A DNA stretch of 64,000 bases from Trichostrongylus colubriformis (Eukaryota; Nematoda; Chromadorea; Rhabditida; Trichostrongylidae): assembly GCA_963978905.1 (NCBI GenBank), contig OZ022259.1, positions 28,187,994 through 28,251,993 on the forward strand, read 5' to 3'. Below, piece by piece: positions 35,801 to 42,914 of the stretch (its first letter is position 1; each line of letters starts with the position of its first letter). The notes beneath the pieces were generated by a model that had not been told where the DNA came from, did not search any database, and worked only from the letters and a program-made list of their open reading frames with translations. The position numbers and the translations under genes were made by a program.

Positions 35801-37740
35801 AAGTGGTCCCTGCATGGGTAAATAGAAAAAGGTCTGGTCCCCTTTCATGGTAACGCTAGACCGCCACCCTTCCATCATACAAAAACTGTTCGAGCTGCCG
35901 TTGGAGATCTTCCACATTCTATCGAGTCATCCGCAATCGACCCACACTTCATCTGCTTCTTGGAGCAGTTCCTGTGGAAGGGAGGGGGAATGGTTCCCAA
36001 ACCAGCAGGATGAGCAAGCCACGTTACAACAGTTTCTAGATTTTAGAAAGATTAGCTCCTATGGGAAGGGGGTTTTCTTGCTTGAGGAGTGGCAAAAATG
36101 TGGAATCAAATGGTTTTTGGTGAAAAGCTGTGTTTCAAAAGTGTTGTTTCAAACTTTGACGTTCAAGACGGTGGATTCTTTTTGACCCACCTGATAGAAT
36201 CATAAAAGTAGTTGGATGATCTGTCCTATGCAAGAACTTGCTTGGACGAGTTGATGCGTTAACATTTTATTTGCTCATACGGGCGTTAGGCAGCGCCAAT
36301 CGTGACTACGTTTAGAAGTTCAAGCGCAATGGGTGTAGGCCACTACAGTCGAACTGGAACAAAAAACAAGAACAGGGAACGCGCTACCCGAACGGGGTTA
36401 CCGTGCATGACAAGTTAGACTTTCCTGCTGCCGTTGCAAATAAGCCGCGCACAAAGTACGAGCTCGAGCGACAGTGACCAAGTCGAGTGCCCTCACACAC
36501 CTAAGCGCGAAGCATACCCTTTTCTTCCGCTTTCATCTGCGCCCTCTGCAGGTGGCTGTCGCTCCCTATATAGTTAACGCATCAAAAATCAAATCTGCTA
36601 AAAACCTAATCAGCTCTTGTGGCTGTCAAAGATGCGCATACCTGTGTCTATCTGTATTTATGGTTGAACAACATAGTTAAAACCGGAAGGGGTCCGGAAC
36701 AAGAGGAAGATGCAAAGAAATGAGCATTTTGTATCGAATATCAAGGTTGGAAGCGATAATCGGTGAAAAAACCCGGATTCCAAAGCGCGACGCTGTGGCG
36801 TGTATTCGCATCACATTCTCATCAACACACTGACTTTCCGAGTTGTCCGCTGTAGGAGACGGGCGCGAGCCAACGTTAATTTTAGTACCTGACTCCCAGC
36901 GCAGTTCAGTGGCCATTCTCAAATACATTAGCATTCATGTAAGTACATCTAGAAACAATATAAGAAAGAACAAAGGAGAAAGCAAAAGGAAAACATTTTT
37001 GTAATAAAATCATCTCCTCTTGGCACCATGTCAAGGCGTCAAGTTGCCGAGTTTGTGCAATGGCGGCCACTTAAACTCGTCCGAACTACGTCTGTTCTAC
37101 CGTAGGCCAAAATTACCCCCTTCCGATGTCTTTAAGTGTAAGTGGTGTTGGGTAATTTGGTCTCGTGCTTGTCTGCGCTTCCTCTCACCTGGCGGCACCA
37201 AGTCTGCATGGGTCCAACGGGTATTAGGGTAAAAGGGTAGGCGAACAGTTTGCAGGTAGGAGAACAGTTTGCAGTCTTGGGCTTGCACAAATTATGAGTC
37301 TACTTGGAATAAAATCTTTTCCTTAAGGTTGATTATGCCAGCGCACCGACCAACAGCTTTCTTGCCACTGGTGTTGAAGACGCATAACGCAGTCTAGTCA
37401 TATCCCCTTCCCCAATCGCTCCCCCCACATACACACAGCCCAGTAGCACCACAAGTGGCTGAATCCAAGATGGCCGTAACGAGTCAGCATTTCTACCATT
37501 GAGAGAAGCTTTTTGTCGCTTTACCGTCTTCATTTCAAGCCTGAAGGTCCCCCAATTAATTTCAAAGGTTTTCAGGTGCAAAAACAGCTTCAAGAGGAAA
37601 TTCGGCGGAATACTGAACTGAAAAATGCACAAATGGAAATGGAGAAAAGTCAGCACGATCAGATAACGATGTCACGAACTACGCTGAATTTCATCATTTT
37701 GTTAGCCGCATTGATTGCATTCTATTTGTATCGAATTTAA
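5865..37740 (+). CDS. Tail-anchored coiled-coil protein, six exons, 203 aa (family not identified)
   Basis: Gene model built by reading splice sites. Exons: 5870-5935 (ATG at 5870), 13257-13376, 30487-30540, 34158-34280, 34340-34423, 37576-37740 (TAA). Each exon is a whole number of codons, each acceptor is AG after a pyrimidine-rich or TTTTCAG-like stretch, and each donor is GT (gtaag, gtaaat, gtgagg, gtgtgg, gtcagt). Residues 1-62 form a charged heptad-like coiled coil; 63-80 are short and basic (HRKRSSK); 81-108 are acidic then Ser-rich; 109-180 form a second coiled coil (EQCDRLRERLEQ, LELQNEQLLKQWEEAL); residues about 186-201 are one hydrophobic helix (FIILLAALIAFYLY) followed by only Arg-Ile, the layout of a tail-anchored membrane protein facing the cytosol. 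The sequence just before the ATG (ttttcag then 5 nt) suits SL trans-splicing. Introns are packed with transposons. Family and function are not recognised; extra in-frame exons in the 17-kb intron cannot be excluded. Confidence 0.72.
6301..7190. repeat. Dispersed repeat family R2, copy 1 (split by the SINE)
   Basis: Parts 6301-6346 and 6649-7190 match 29190-29600 and 51360-51920. Shared blocks include agatgcc(c/t)agtaacagga, gaccttTCCGTCAAg, tttccactggcat, gcgagagcatctatttt and gattttgccatgcata. No coding capacity is visible. Confidence 0.65.
6347..6648 (-). mobile_element. tRNA-derived SINE with 20-bp target duplication
   Basis: A 302-bp insertion flanked by near-perfect duplications (gaaaagtgaaagaag, then ttagt or tagtg) at 6327-6346 and 6649-6668. 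On the minus strand it carries a B-box-like GATCAAATCC inside a GCGGG/CCCGC stem (about 6581-6600), and it ends in a (TTTATCC)n tail at 6347-6368. Pol III box, simple tail and long duplication are SINE hallmarks, implying mobilisation by a LINE. It has split a copy of another dispersed repeat (6301-7190). Confidence 0.7.
7309..8679. mobile_element. Palindromic foldback element, copy 1 (1,371 bp, TA target site)
   Basis: The left end TTGGGTTGAGGAATAAGT is mirrored at the right end, and the match continues almost to the centre near 7995, so the whole element is one large inverted repeat with arms of about 680 bp. TA flanks both ends, the Tc1/mariner target. No transposase frame is visible. Each arm holds four diverged subrepeats of about 150-180 bp, each with a GAGC-T(5-8)-GCTC hairpin (near 7398, 7575, 7741, 7889). 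Probably non-autonomous. In intron 1 of the coiled-coil gene. Confidence 0.85.
8690..10330. other. Intron 1 sequence, no gene seen
   Basis: Contains only the foldback fragment at 9417-9660. The frame 8980-8609 is mostly across the foldback arm and flank. Confidence 0.4.
9417..9660. repeat. Fragment of the palindromic foldback family
   Basis: Begins with a decayed terminus (TTATCAGGCTGAGGAGAAAGCTCC) and follows the left arm of the foldback element through the first GAGC/GCTC hairpin unit and the aaatgaaatgatttgaagac segment. The right arm is missing. Confidence 0.6.
10335..11219. repeat. Dispersed repeat family R4, copy 2
   Basis: Longest copy. Contains ggccggcgcacactactatgtg, gtgcacgctccgcccatctgggtggagcctag, and a tail of gacagacagaggg..gacagacagacgaagcattttata. 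The TA closing the tail is the target of the foldback element at 11220. The tail resembles the (GACA)n/(CAAA)n 3' ends of RTE-mobilised repeats. Confidence 0.6.
11220..12597. mobile_element. Palindromic foldback element, copy 2 (1,378 bp, TA target site)
   Basis: Same family, length and internal plan as 7309-8679, with centre near 11906 (a cgaaatcgagcattttcg hairpin). TA flanks both ends; the right end is slightly decayed (TTGCACAACCAA). Its left TA is the end of the dispersed repeat at 10335-11219. The copies differ at many positions, so they are not a recent duplication. Confidence 0.85.
12600..13256. other. Intron 1 end, no feature seen
   Basis: Unique-looking AT-rich sequence leading to the exon 2 acceptor (gattttaag at 13248-13256). 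Confidence 0.4.
14030..14190. repeat. Dispersed repeat family R7, copy 1
   Basis: Shares (inverted between copies) cgcggcttgggctcttatta, the catcaccttttttgaagtggg side and atcacgcagc with 45480-45625 and 56505-56690. Non-coding. Confidence 0.5.
14422..14453 (-). ncRNA. Hammerhead-ribozyme-like core in Penelope terminal sequence
   Basis: On the minus strand the order is CTGAAGA (fits CUGANGA), an extra A, a GGC/GCC stem with a 6-base loop, GAAAC, a 4-base loop GTTG, then GGTC ending in a GUC cleavage triplet. The tiny stem III (AC/GU) fits the minimal type I hammerheads known from Penelope-like elements. It lies 0.4 kb downstream of the Penelope C-terminus on the same strand. Flanking bases do not form an obvious stem I, so it is probably inactive. 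Confidence 0.5.
14684..14699. repeat. Homopolymer C tract
   Basis: A run of about 15 C near the 3' end of the Penelope-like element. A shorter C run is at 30817-30826. Confidence 0.8.
15013..15483 (-). CDS. Penelope-like GIY-YIG endonuclease domain (frameshifted from RT)
   Basis: The C-terminal nuclease of the Penelope-like element. The GIY half reads GVVYLI (residues 95-100) and the YIG half YVGETGRPL (109-117), followed by the conserved Arg at 120 and H124. A Cys-rich stretch (CIICP, then C91, C102 and C105) precedes and enters the nuclease, as in many Penelope endonucleases. It overlaps the RT frame by about 100 bases in a different frame, so one frameshift separates them. The first residues continue the RT C-terminus. 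Confidence 0.85.
   Translation of the reverse strand: MWETGWHRRRARTEFGQEEERAKIPFCVPFISDEMSAAIRACIRKADLQDDVRVVEIPPENLKRRLVRNRLYDRLCQTPSCIICPHGKEDCVVSGVVYLITCKQCREEYVGETGRPLCIRARKHLDGLKKSRITTPLGEHRVQHHGNADVEVESQF
15378..16541 (-). CDS. Penelope-like reverse transcriptase domain (387-codon open frame)
   Basis: Longest open frame in the window. RT motifs in order: RPIISSVGGPTDRIS (80-94), motif A with catalytic Asp in SFDVTSLYTNV (135-145), motif B GLAMGQRLAPPLA (200-212), motif C YCRYIDD (231-237), then FLNVYI (where FLD is usual). This order and the TSLYTNV phrase are characteristic of Penelope-like RTs, which are related to telomerase RT. Upstream N-terminal sequence continues in another frame beyond 16541, so the ATG used here is not the native start. 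Part of the element at 14602-17172. Confidence 0.85.
   Translation of the reverse strand: MHLQDQTLYGSSSLKEFTRQFRHLNKVWTETARAANLPKSLVTRLKCDLPSCPVLYLLIKTHKLPCDAVHVEDPSNFKLRPIISSVGGPTDRISWFLNLILVELLKFIPAHLSNTNGFLKMLRGVTLERSTVVESFDVTSLYTNVSKESAMQAVLEILTEHHASLNLYGLTIAQIMVLLDECLKCNTFRWCGEYIKQVRGLAMGQRLAPPLAVAFMSKVEKPVIERKPILYCRYIDDCFIACSTQSEMDTCFELLNNQPEHIKFTREKPTENWLAFLNVYIQFSQGIQKTRWYRKPSNKIIIVHCKSAHPSSTKKAIIKNVFRTASAVSSEGAYRTESIALAHRIAQENGYSQCGKPVGIDDELERSLDRRKSGRKYLFAFLSYRMR
17789..18735 (-). pseudogene. DIRS-type tyrosine recombinase
   Basis: The frame 18280-17789 holds the box II signature THSFRGGTATHA (His and Arg of the active site at residues 62-65) and the closing ELGEGSLSEFSRYIEPT with the nucleophile Tyr at about 96. 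Sequence 18735-18300 in other frames encodes a plausible N-terminal SAM-like domain (SPLAARFSTASATV). A stop and frameshift separate the two halves. Recombinases of this kind insert circular DIRS DNA without target duplication. Confidence 0.8.
18745..18915. repeat. Direct repeat copy A (matches 21532-21712)
   Basis: About 170 bases match 21532-21712 in the same orientation (shared gggagatacgct, gatgggcagcg, cttgactgtcgtcca, gctgcccgtcc, tagttgcattcctt). Judged by eye at roughly 80% identity. Its 3' continuation (18900-18960) resembles 14128-14180. Either part of the DIRS element or a separate repeat inserted in it. Confidence 0.6.
19128..20089 (-). pseudogene. DIRS-type RNase H region and downstream conserved domain
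   Basis: The frame 20089-19520 contains FFSDASEFGSGAVL and STFIELFAVLSSIRAF, the first Asp and the Glu motif of the RNase H that follows RT in DIRS elements. The frame 19451-19128 carries DDWSVCNNIFEEL and TVDMFASPITAKC, a block conserved after RNase H in DIRS/PAT polyproteins. The two frames differ, so a frameshift lies between. Confidence 0.75.
20114..20745 (-). pseudogene. DIRS-type reverse transcriptase fragments
   Basis: Two minus-strand pieces in different frames. The first (20745-20431) has LSVAVGKRLKLISDLSALT, the usual start of the DIRS RT fingers. The second (20329-20114) opens with LPLGSAPAPFIFTEMF and carries the catalytic box ALYLDDGLVWA. Between them the frame is broken and motif A is hard to follow. 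Part of the element at 17789-21300. Confidence 0.8.
21532..21712. repeat. Direct repeat copy B (matches 18745-18915)
   Basis: Second copy of the 170-base repeat, lying just upstream (in element orientation) of the DIRS gag region. With copy A it brackets gag, RT and RNase H but not the recombinase. Confidence 0.6.
21865..23074 (+). mobile_element. mariner-like element, decayed
   Basis: Left end CAGGGTGCGGCAAAAGTATT, right end complement CAGGGTGTCCCAAAATTACG; TA flanks both. Length 1,210 bp fits mariner. A + strand relic near 22725-22775 reads in mixed frames like the SPDLNP(I/M)D box of mariner DDE transposases. No open frame survives. In intron 2 of the coiled-coil gene. Confidence 0.72.
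23360..23640. repeat. Hairpin repeat family R5, copy 1
   Basis: Imperfect palindrome centred near 23510: gtgcgctatcatggcgttac and cacctgctcgaagccc mirror gggttcgagcagatgtagc and accgtgatagctcac. Related to 31930-32200 and 34835-35190. Confidence 0.65.
23640..26550. other. Intron 2 sequence, mostly unrecognised
   Basis: Only repeat R9 (24840-25060) is recognised. Short frames have no domain. Confidence 0.35.
24840..25060. repeat. Two-copy repeat R9, copy 1
   Basis: gagtggcaaaaggatgcagaatccaacggtttttcgg and gacggattcttttt..gcccacttgata recur at 35990-36200 (gagtggcaaaaatgtggaatcaaatggtttttgg; gacggtggattctttttgacccacctgata). Confidence 0.45.
26550..27271. repeat. Dispersed repeat family R4, copy 3, carrying an rDNA insertion
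   Basis: Follows copy 2 from gttggtcggcgcacgctactgtg to gtcagacgaatcgttttgta, interrupted at 26939-27117 by an rDNA-derived fragment. The closing TATA is the target of the Tc1-like element at 27272. Confidence 0.6.
26939..27117 (+). pseudogene. rDNA insertion: ITS2 end plus 5' end of 28S rRNA
   Basis: The stretch 26965-27090 is unmistakable eukaryotic large-subunit rRNA: caacctgaactcaggcgtga, then the block ttacccgctgagcttaagca, then cggaggaaaagaaactaac, then gtaacggcgagtgaacgggg. About 26 preceding bases look like the end of ITS2. The direct repeat AGCGTA occurs at 26933-26938 and 27112-27117, and comparison with the empty sister repeat at 11050-11090 shows that this block is what was gained. 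It cannot be functional rRNA at this length (about 125 nt of 28S). Confidence 0.88.
27272..28835 (-). mobile_element. Tc1-like DNA transposon, full length, decayed transposase
   Basis: Terminal inverted repeats CAGTGCTCTGCAAAATGATA continue as CAGCCACC; both ends are flanked by TA. Length 1,564 bp fits Tc1. The minus strand encodes fragments of a transposase: a helix-turn-helix region near 28278-28130 with STKAVYRNLKK and RTPDYREGRVGFAKRWMG (compare R-AR--FA--H in Tc1 proteins), and remains of the DDE part toward 27640. Many stops and frameshifts. Subterminal repeats (caaaatgatacagccac near 27470 and its inverse near 28620) add a second pair of transposase-site-like sequences. Confidence 0.82.
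29190..29600. repeat. Dispersed repeat family R2, copy 2
   Basis: Shares cttcccgtcaag, ggtagtccgggcgagctttccactggcatg, aacagcatctattttccg, gagattttgccat and acttctcaataaccatatta with the copies at 6301-7190 and 51360-51920. A family R3 copy follows directly. Confidence 0.65.
29793..30128. repeat. Dispersed repeat family R3, copy 1
   Basis: Shares (g/a)cgacgttgtg(g/t)tctttattcgc, cacaTCaCctttccgagttg, caggagatatca and gtgtgcagtggc(a/g)gc with 31588-31930, 36775-37140 and 60985-61110. Non-coding. Confidence 0.6.
31588..31930. repeat. Dispersed repeat family R3, copy 2
   Basis: Begins ttcaaagaacgtgacgttgtggtctttattcgc and ends near ctgtgtcttcaaag, following copy 1 throughout. A copy of hairpin family R5 starts next to it. 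Confidence 0.6.
31930..32215. repeat. Hairpin repeat family R5, copy 2
   Basis: Imperfect palindrome centred near 32085. tgcgctatcacgacgctac and aactgctcgaactcactctg mirror gaattcgagcaggtgtagcg and ccgtgatagcgcac. Opening ggaacagt..ctgatcaggctgcac matches copy 1. It lies directly beside the TTA MITE. Confidence 0.65.
32247..32763. mobile_element. Palindromic MITE with TTA target duplication (517 bp)
   Basis: The ends GGCCGCATTCAGACTTGGTG and the complement GCCGCGTTCAGACTTTGTG are inverted. Interior blocks also mirror (aattgatttacaatcattat with attgtaaatcaag; cccatacttg with gtatgggtt), so it folds along almost all its length. TTA flanks it at 32244-32246 and 32764-32766, a PIF/Harbinger-like target. 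No coding frame. Confidence 0.7.
33300..34000 (-). mobile_element. CR1/Jockey-like non-LTR reverse transcriptase relic
   Basis: Minus-strand frames read SGVSQREVLSPFLFNIYTADLP (33931-33866), then CNIHADDIYK with HADD in place of YADD, DLVLDWAQANRLPLSTETTQ (about 33745-33690), and KFLYDSNLDFHKH. The block order is that of LINE RTs of the Jockey/CR1 group, not RTE. Several frameshifts. In intron 3 of the coiled-coil gene. Confidence 0.7.
34835..35190. repeat. Hairpin repeat family R5, diverged copy 3
   Basis: Opens ggcttaccttttcggaggag..ctcggactgcacc like copies 1 and 2; the arms tgcaccgtcactatgttgtg and ggcttgaacac mirror gtgttcaagcaggcacaacaccgtgagggtgcgcc. Longer loop than the other copies. 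Confidence 0.5.
35990..36200. repeat. Two-copy repeat R9, copy 2
   Basis: Second copy of the repeat at 24840-25060. The frame across it has no recognisable domain. Confidence 0.45.
36775..37140. repeat. Dispersed repeat family R3, copy 3
   Basis: Carries gcgcgacgctgtggcgtgtattcgc, gactttccgagttgtccgctgtaggaga and gtttgtgcaatggcggccact, matching the other copies. Lies in intron 5 of the coiled-coil gene. Confidence 0.6.
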
Positions 37741-40320
37741 TTGTGCTTTCATGTAGTCAGAGTTGTTCAAGAGAAGGGCTGTGATAGTGAACGAACCTGC
37801 TGAAACAAGGAGGTGATTACTGGGCTTGTTACGACATTAGTGTGGATAATGAAGAAGCATCCGTTTATGGAAGCTAGGTCTTGCTTACGCGAGTCAAGAG
37901 GTGCCATTCGCGGCACTGCGGCGGAACTGGATCATAGCGTCGATCGATGATGATGCATGTTCAGCAAGTGACGCCGCTGCGACAGAGCGATGGTCGCGTC
38001 TCCGCGAAGTATCCCTTCTGACCCATTTTACGGGTGTTATTCAAGGTTCAAATACATCCTTTTTTGACTCCAAACGAAAGTGAACATTCTGACCAGGATG
38101 AGGACCCTCTGTTACTTGGATAGCATTGTGCTCTGTTCAGAGATCCAAATGGGATCTGATGGCAAGTCATCAAATATTCACACTTACTCTTTACCATACC
38201 TACTTCAAACCATAAACGGTTGTCTTCTTCGTGGCCTTGCGTGCCTCTCGCCATTGTCTTTTCAAGTACATTTCATTAACCTCACTCGTTTTCACGGAGG
38301 TTAGAACACTTTTTCGGGTTTACTCTTACTGTATAGAGTAGTTTATTAATGAGAGTTCTGCTCAAATCTTGACTTCTTTAATGAGGTTGTCGTCTCTTTC
38401 TTCAGTCTTTTTTGATTGGCTTTTCTGTACAGCATTACCAATAAACATACATTTGAAATTGTTTGAAATGCGATTTTTAAAAAGTGACTCGTTTTGCAAC
38501 ACGTGCTTCAGTTTTATTGAGATTGGGAAGGGCTATGAGTGGCTATGAAGGAGAGCTTGGAATACAAGAATATGCATGGATTGAAGAGGTCCATTCTGGG
38601 TCCCTTACAAGGCTCTACGGTACGCCGTAAATTTTCCATACTCCCGTTCCTCCTATAACAAGCGCGTCATTTGACTACGAATCAGCAGCGTAACCCCGAA
38701 TATGGGTCGGCACGTTTGTACATGGAACGGCACCACATAGTGGTGTATGGGCCAAATGCGGACAATAACTACTGAAATCCCTAGTGAAGGTTGTCTTCGT
38801 GTCGCATACTAGAGATCGGGAGCGATCAGCGTTAGATAAATTCACTTCTTCTTTTTATCTTGAAGTTATTCGAAATTTTCGCGTTTTGGTATTACTATTT
38901 TGCGAAGATGTCACCTGCTCACTTTTTTTCGACCTCACGATAACTTGCTGAAGTTCTTTCTATTGATATGTTCACACGCACATTCCCGACGCCTCCTTTA
39001 TGATAACGTTATCAGCGCGTGGACGTATTGCTTTTCGGTTTAGTGAAGAGCTGCCTGACGCCTCGGACGACACGTTTTATGTCAGCCACTTATCACCTGT
39101 CTAATTTACGTCTTTCTGACTTTTTTGCGCGATTTTTCAATGCCTCTCTATCTTAGGAAAAGTAGCAAGTGCGGTAGGACACGTGAAAAAATCTCCCATG
39201 GTCTTTATCAGATTTGATGATTCTGAAAACGTTCCCAATCATGGGGGCAATCCGCTTATGCTTTGCACCGAGCACTTCAGTCGTGCATCACTTTCTCCAT
39301 TCAAAGAATCCGCTGTATATGATGCAAAGGCGTACAAACCTCATGAACATGTCATGCGTGTCAAAGGGTAGCATGCGAAATTATCCCACTTGGACTAGAA
39401 CACCCCAAAAAGCGGTCTTGCGGAGATAATTTCATCTTTCGCACACAAGGCTCCCAAAGCCTGGGGCAACTGTACCATTTGCGCGACTTGCAAATTACAT
39501 CCATCATTGGTCAGTAGGAACTTGCATTCTCTTCCACAAGATTACGGCCTGAAGAAAATGAAGGGTGATTACTAGGGTGTTGAGAAGCTCGTGAAGCATG
39601 TCCACGTACACCATCTAAAATCGTCATCTCCCAAACTTGGATGTGTATGTGCGTTACCCCTGTTCTCTCCTCCAGGCTTGCTCGTCTTACTTGTCTGAGT
39701 CCCTCACTGAATGTTTTCGTGATATCAACTAATTGATTATCTGATTTTGTTGAACTAATATTGTAACATACTTGCCTCCCTTCCTCTACTGAAGAGCACA
39801 GATGATCGTTGAATTTGACAGTTGTTCAAGAGCAGGTATGAAGCGGCGTCTGAACCATTCCTTCGTTCCTCCTACTTGAATCTTAACAAATCAAGTTATC
39901 AATATTAGATATTCCTTAAGCAATGGATTGAGACTTTCCTCGCTTCTTTCCTTAGAGCCGCTTGGTACCTCTGGTGCCATTTTCTTATTGCGGAAGAGGA
40001 AGATACAGTCCCCGTTACCTCCCACGGTTGCACGGAGAGTTTGTTGAAGAGTTGAGCTTCCAAGCACTCCCATCACGTATAACCCTTTCGACCATTTTAG
40101 CGATGAAAATGAGGAGTGATCTGCAGGGTGCGTTGGAGACGTTCGACGAAAGACATGCAGAGCGTCAGCAGTGATTTGAAAGCAATTCGCCGAAAATGTC
40201 TATCTGCCAGTAAAATTTCACTGGAATAAAGTTAACTGAATTCCTAACACCTGCATCACCTTCGTCAGGCTGCTCATCGAGAGTCTCGAGCGGGCGTCAG
40301 TAACGCCTCCATTCGTTCTT
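37741..40320. other. Intergenic, no gene seen
   Basis: 3' flank of the coiled-coil gene. No repeat partner or domain found, apart from a possible poly(A) signal. Confidence 0.35.
38440..38445 (+). promoter_or_regulatory. Possible polyadenylation signal of the coiled-coil gene
   Basis: An AATAAA lies about 700 bases after the stop at 37740. No other evidence ties it to this gene, and a 700-base 3' UTR would be long for a nematode. Confidence 0.2.
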
Positions 40321-40326
40321 CGCTAG

Positions 40327-42914
40327 CTAAAGAGGTCCACTAGACCCTTTCGGCTCGAGAGACACGCAGCTTCTTGTTTCCTTCGCGCAGAGCTTTCGTA
40401 AAGAAAGCTGACCATTGGGCCGGTGGGCCGGCGGTCGGCCAGGTGTTCGTTTGGCGTCCCGAGGGATCCAAATCAAAACCGCTCTGGTCCAACGGTGATG
40501 GCGATATCGCATGACGTTTCCGGTCCATCTAATCTTCGATTCCTTGGCAAATACTGCGACGTCTGATCTTCGATCATTTATGGAGTTCAGAACTTCGGAT
40601 TCCTCTATGTGGCGGGATACTCCGGGTGTAGCCCTTTCGATGGCGCGTTGAATGACGCCGACCGCAAGCTCGTCTGCTTGAGTAGAGTCCAAGTCGTTGA
40701 GGCACATGTCAGTGCAGGAAAACAGCTAAACCGAAGAGATGGAGGTGGAGCCGGATATTCCTCGTCCTCATCACTATTTCTTCGATGGTCTTGATGGCTC
40801 CCCGAATCGCTCTTTCTCTCCTGCTCAGTTCTGGTGGTTAGTCGTTGACGATATCGACTCCCGTCCAGATGCACGTACCTGAAGCAATCTGTGATGTTCT
40901 TTCCACTTAACGTGAATGGGACATCAGCAATCCGTTCCTCATGAACAACACTTTTGTAGGGCTCAGCTGTAAACCGATTTTTCCAAACTCGCAGGCGAAA
41001 TTGGTTGGCATTCACTGCTTGCTGGATTGCCGGTGTTATGAGTACGATGTCGTCAGGGAAGCGGGAGTTATGTAGGTGCCGGCCAACGACTCTCACTCCC
41101 CCACATTCCTATTCCAGTTGACGCACGCCATTCTTGACAGTGGCGCTGAAAAGTGCAGGCAGGATGGTATCGCCTTGCCGAACCCCTCTGTTCGAGTCGT
41201 TGATGATCTCCTCGTTGAATGGTGAATCGTGGGGTCGTGAAGTTGCTGTAAAGCTCCCGATTATCCTTGCGTACTAAATAGGTACACACTGGTTTCTCAG
41301 GGCTTCGAGAACCGCTTCTATCTCAACAAAGTCGAAGGTGTTCTCTAGGTCGATGAGTCGATAAATGTGAGGCATAACGGCCACTTCGTTGAGCCTAGTG
41401 ACCGTGAGGATGTGATCGACTGTGCTGAACTCTCTTCAAAACCCTGATTTCTCGCACTGCTGTCCTTCGCCTAAGGTTCTCTCAATTCGATTCAAGATGA
41501 CTCGAGTGAAGAGCTTGTAGACTACAGACAGCAGGCAGATTGGACGAAGATTGCCAATGTCGTCGGTCGGATCTCCCTTTTTATACAGCAACACAGTCCT
41601 GCTGGTTTCACACAAAGTGGGTACCTTAAACTCCGACAGGTAGCACGTCAAGAGTTGGGGCAAAGTTTTGGCGATAATTTTCGGTTGACTGTTTAGATGT
41701 TATGATCTGATCCTGCCGGTCAATAGAATCGAAAAGAGGTCGTAGATGACTTTCTCCATTGCCCTTCTAGAAGCCGTGACTGTACCTTTTTGATGTCGGA
41801 AACTGTTTGTTTTCGTTCTATAGCTAGCGAAACTTTGGCGGGCATTGTGGATGCTCCTCCCGGCCTCGCTGCTTCAGACAGCACCGCTGCTCTTCTATCC
41901 TTGAAATGTTCTTTTATGGCCCATCTGCTTTGCTTCGCAATATCGAACGTCAGTTGGTAATCGCTAGCGGCTCGTGCAATTCCACACTGGCGTATCTTCC
42001 GAGAGCTCTGAGAAGAGACACCTCTTGGAAACTTTCATACTATCGGCCTTCCTAGCACTATCGTAAAATGCTCAGCTAGCTGGTTGTACTCGTCGCCGAT
42101 GTTTTCGATAACGGAATCCTTCCATACACCTGCGAGAGAAACGAAATAGTCTCAGTTGATGGCTGTCTTGGGTCTTCGCTCCTTGAATTTCGCGGCTCTC
42201 TCACCATATATCGTGAAGAGTAATCTTGCGCGGGTGAGTCGATGGTCTGAACTTCGGAACAACGCGACGTCGGTCAGGCGAAACCTTCGATTGAAGGTGA
42301 CGTGATCAATCTCCTTATGAAATTGTTTACTGGGTAACTTCAAGTCCATCACCGAGGAGAGGGTTTCTAGGACTATGGTTAACATGAAAGGATTTGTCGA
42401 GATGATGGGCTGAAACAGCCTTTCTCCCTGCTCATTCCAATCCGTTTCTCGAGTCCCGATATGAAGTTCATCATCTGTTCTCTTAGGGTCGATCTAGAGT
42501 TGAAATCGCTGACGATGACTTTGAAGGTGGCCTGGATCTTTATAGAACTTCTCCTGTCCCACATGTAATGCTTCGAATGTCCTTGGCGTAGCTTATATTG
42601 GTGCCGAGGTCGAAGCCGGTGAACCATATCTCTGCAATCGCGAGCGACCCATTCGGGTTGTCAGATTTTCGTACGAATCGATGCTCATGCTGGCCAAGCG
42701 TGCGTTGGCGAGAGCTTCACGTCGCCGAAGCCTCTCTTGTCATGTTCCAGGGAACAGTTCTTATACAGTCTCTTGAACGGAGTGTAGCGGGCGATGCCCT
42801 CTACTCTTAGTCCCTCTGATGGTCTCGTACTTGATCATCTTGGCTTGCATCATCATGTCTTCGTTATTCGCTTCAGATGCAAGGGTTCATGCGTTGAAAG
42901 TACAGATCGTCATC
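40327..42914 (-). mobile_element. RTE-clade non-LTR retrotransposon, near full length, decayed
   Basis: Minus-strand order: endonuclease start MTICTFNA (near 42914-42890); endonuclease interior with SDFNSR (42520-42480) and EIDHVTFNRRFRLTDVALF and SSDHRLTRARL (42320-42210); RT with RPICLLSVVYKLFTRVILNR (41570-41500), ERTLGEGQQCEKSGF, the GVRQGDT equivalent near 41190, and [15 protein letters not shown] (41060-41020, where FADD is usual); then the C-terminal tail to 40327. Frameshifts and stops throughout. RTE elements of this type dominate strongylid genomes. Confidence 0.85.
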
